64,000 nt of DNA from Fulvivirga sp. M361 (lineage in GTDB: Bacteria > Bacteroidota > Bacteroidia > Cytophagales > Cyclobacteriaceae). The translations under genes and the position numbers were made by a program. The notes under the pieces were generated by a model. That model was not told the origin of the DNA. It was given only the letters and a program-made list of their open reading frames with translations, and did not search any database. Of this stretch, positions 62,857-64,000 are shown in pieces. Within the stretch, counting starts at the first letter, position 1. Each line of letters starts with the position of its first letter. The stretch covers positions 62,001 through 126,000 of the forward strand of contig NZ_VKDC01000006.1 of assembly GCF_007097395.1 (NCBI RefSeq), written 5' to 3'.

Positions 62857-64000
62857 ATGAAAAATTCAATTATTTACATATGCATGATTGCTGCAATGGT
62901 TTGGTTTACAGCCTGTGATGATGACTATGAAAATCCTACTGGTGAACCGAATCACTTTTCAGTGTTTTTATCTGAAGAAGATTTTGAGAACCAGGTACAA
63001 GTGAATGATCACATCGATTTTGGCGATGTGTCCAGGGGAGTCATCGCCAGAACATGGACCTTTCCTGCGGGTTCGGTGGATATTGTGGGCTCGGAAAACA
63101 ATGAAACCTCACCAGAGCCGGTTGTCAAGGCAGTTTTTATTACTCCCGGCACTTTTGAAGTCACCCTGAGCCAGGAGTATGCGGGAAATGCCTTTATCGA
63201 TGAAGATTTAAGAAGTAGCACTATTGATACGACTTACACCATTACAGTGTTAGATTCGGTCAGGTCATCGTTCGAAGCGAACCTGCTGTTACCGGATGGG
63301 TCGGTGGGAAGCCCGCTCACTATTGCTGACGGTGCGCTGAACAAAATAGAAGCCGGTAATACGATACAATATACGGCTACTTCTACCGGCGGCTCAACAG
63401 ATTATACATGGATCCTGGAAGGAGGCGACCCGGCTGAAATAAGTAGTGAGCCCGGAGACGATGCCGCTATTACTGAAGTTAAATACAAAAAGCTGGGTGT
63501 ATATGATGCTATGCTGATCTCATCCCGGGCCAGGCCATTTGGGGTGGATACTACCCGGTTTGAAGATGTCATAGAGATCACAGCTTCTACCGCTCCTGTG
63601 TTGATAGATGAAGCTTTCAGACAGGACAACAGTGTGGTCCTGAATTTTAGCAGGGAAATGCAAAACCCGGCGGCTGAAGCAGCTAATTTCACCGTTACGG
63701 TCAGGAACAATGGTCAGACTATTATGCCAGCGGTGTCAGCGGTAAGACTTGATCCTGATGCCAGTAATATCATTTATTTGGACCTGGGAGATGAATTGCT
63801 CTACAATACGGATACCATTACCGTCAGTTACACACAAGGGACCTTGACCACAACGGATTTCTATTTGGTAGACCCCTTTGCGGATGTATCTGTCGATCCA
63901 AGTAAAGTAAACTTACTTACAGGGCCCAACGCTACCATTGATTATGGTATTGAAACTACGTCAGAGAGTAACTGGCCTTATTTATGGTGGGGAGGAATTT
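62857..64000 (+). CDS. Surface lipoprotein with PKD/Ig-like domains, 3' end cut by the window
   Basis: An ATG at 62857 opens an uninterrupted frame that runs past the right edge (at least 381 codons). The start MKNSIIYICMIAAMVWFTAC gives a lipoprotein with Cys20. PKD/Ig-like beta domains follow, with ARTWTFPAGSVDIVG and GTFEVTLSQEY at about 65-110. A second unit (STDYTWILEGGDPAEIS, LGVYDAMLISSRA) lies near 185-230, and a third Ig-like unit (VLNFSREMQNPAAEAANFTVTV) near 260-300. It begins 36 bp after susD D and occupies the position of SusE/SusF or another surface glycan-binding protein. The visible part shows no catalytic domain; the missing C-terminus could hold a binding module. Confidence 0.8.
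   Translation, partial: MKNSIIYICMIAAMVWFTACDDDYENPTGEPNHFSVFLSEEDFENQVQVNDHIDFGDVSRGVIARTWTFPAGSVDIVGSENNETSPEPVVKAVFITPGTFEVTLSQEYAGNAFIDEDLRSSTIDTTYTITVLDSVRSSFEANLLLPDGSVGSPLTIADGALNKIEAGNTIQYTATSTGGSTDYTWILEGGDPAEISSEPGDDAAITEVKYKKLGVYDAMLISSRARPFGVDTTRFEDVIEITASTAPVLIDEAFRQDNSVVLNFSREMQNPAAEAANFTVTVRNNGQTIMPAVSAVRLDPDASNIIYLDLGDELLYNTDTITVSYTQGTLTTTDFYLVDPFADVSVDPSKVNLLTGPNATIDYGIETTSESNWPYLWWGGI

Noticed and set aside
1-64000. CRISPR arrays, tRNA or rRNA genes, prophage or integrase genes
   Set aside because: Looked for regular short repeats with spacers, cloverleaf-like sequences and phage or recombinase motifs; none was convincing by eye.

Overview
The window looks like chromosomal DNA of a marine or soil glycan-degrading Bacteroidota, most likely order Cytophagales. 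The evidence is four SusC/SusD pairs, FecR/ECF-sigma signalling, several C-terminal sorting domains of the type IX secretion system (T9SS), many lipoproteins with a short lipobox, and moderate-to-low G+C. The genus cannot be named from the sequence.

Layout. 1-2.8 kb: a DinB-family protein, an Asp/Glu-type racemase and an FAD amine oxidase. 3.1-15.7 kb: a secreted YetA/PcRGLX-like protein facing a minus-strand polysaccharide utilisation locus (PUL A). PUL A reads FecR, SusC with an STN signalling domain, SusD, secreted PIG-L deacetylase, MFS sugar porter, ROK kinase and, unusually last, the ECF sigma factor. 16-21.7 kb: an orphan protein, then a minimal SusCD pair (B) closed by a terminator. 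22-23.7 kb: a small globin module made of a cytosolic truncated haemoglobin, a membrane-anchored small protein and a globin-like lipoprotein, also closed by a terminator. 23.7-26.6 kb: a TPR/HTH membrane regulator and a DHFR-like reductase.

26.8-49.7 kb holds a large, probably beta-mannan locus (PUL C). A GH130 phosphorylase, a clan GH-A lipoprotein and a sodium/solute symporter form a tight operon. An AraC regulator follows on the other strand. Then come SusC, SusD, a duplicated-domain glycan-binding lipoprotein, an arylsulfotransferase-like T9SS protein, a second GH-A lipoprotein, an FG-GAP/ASPIC T9SS protein and a GH5 endo-mannanase. A 1507-residue T9SS cargo with a sulfatase-modifying-factor fold lies convergent to them. 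The implied flow is surface cleavage by GH5, capture by the SusD and duplicated-domain lipoproteins, import by SusC, trimming by the GH-A lipoproteins, inner-membrane uptake by the symporter, and phosphorolysis by GH130.

49.7-55.2 kb: a decayed intergenic region with a pseudogene, a stand-alone DsbD-alpha protein, a REP-like palindrome, full-length DsbD and a class V aminotransferase. 55.5-56.1 kb: a DUF559 nuclease whose coding region lies between perfect 31-bp inverted repeats; this is the most unusual object in the window. 56.1-64 kb: a second TPR/HTH regulator divergent from SusCD pair D and a PKD-like lipoprotein that runs off the end.

The four SusCD systems sit in four regulatory contexts: ECF sigma/FecR, none evident, AraC, and TPR/HTH.
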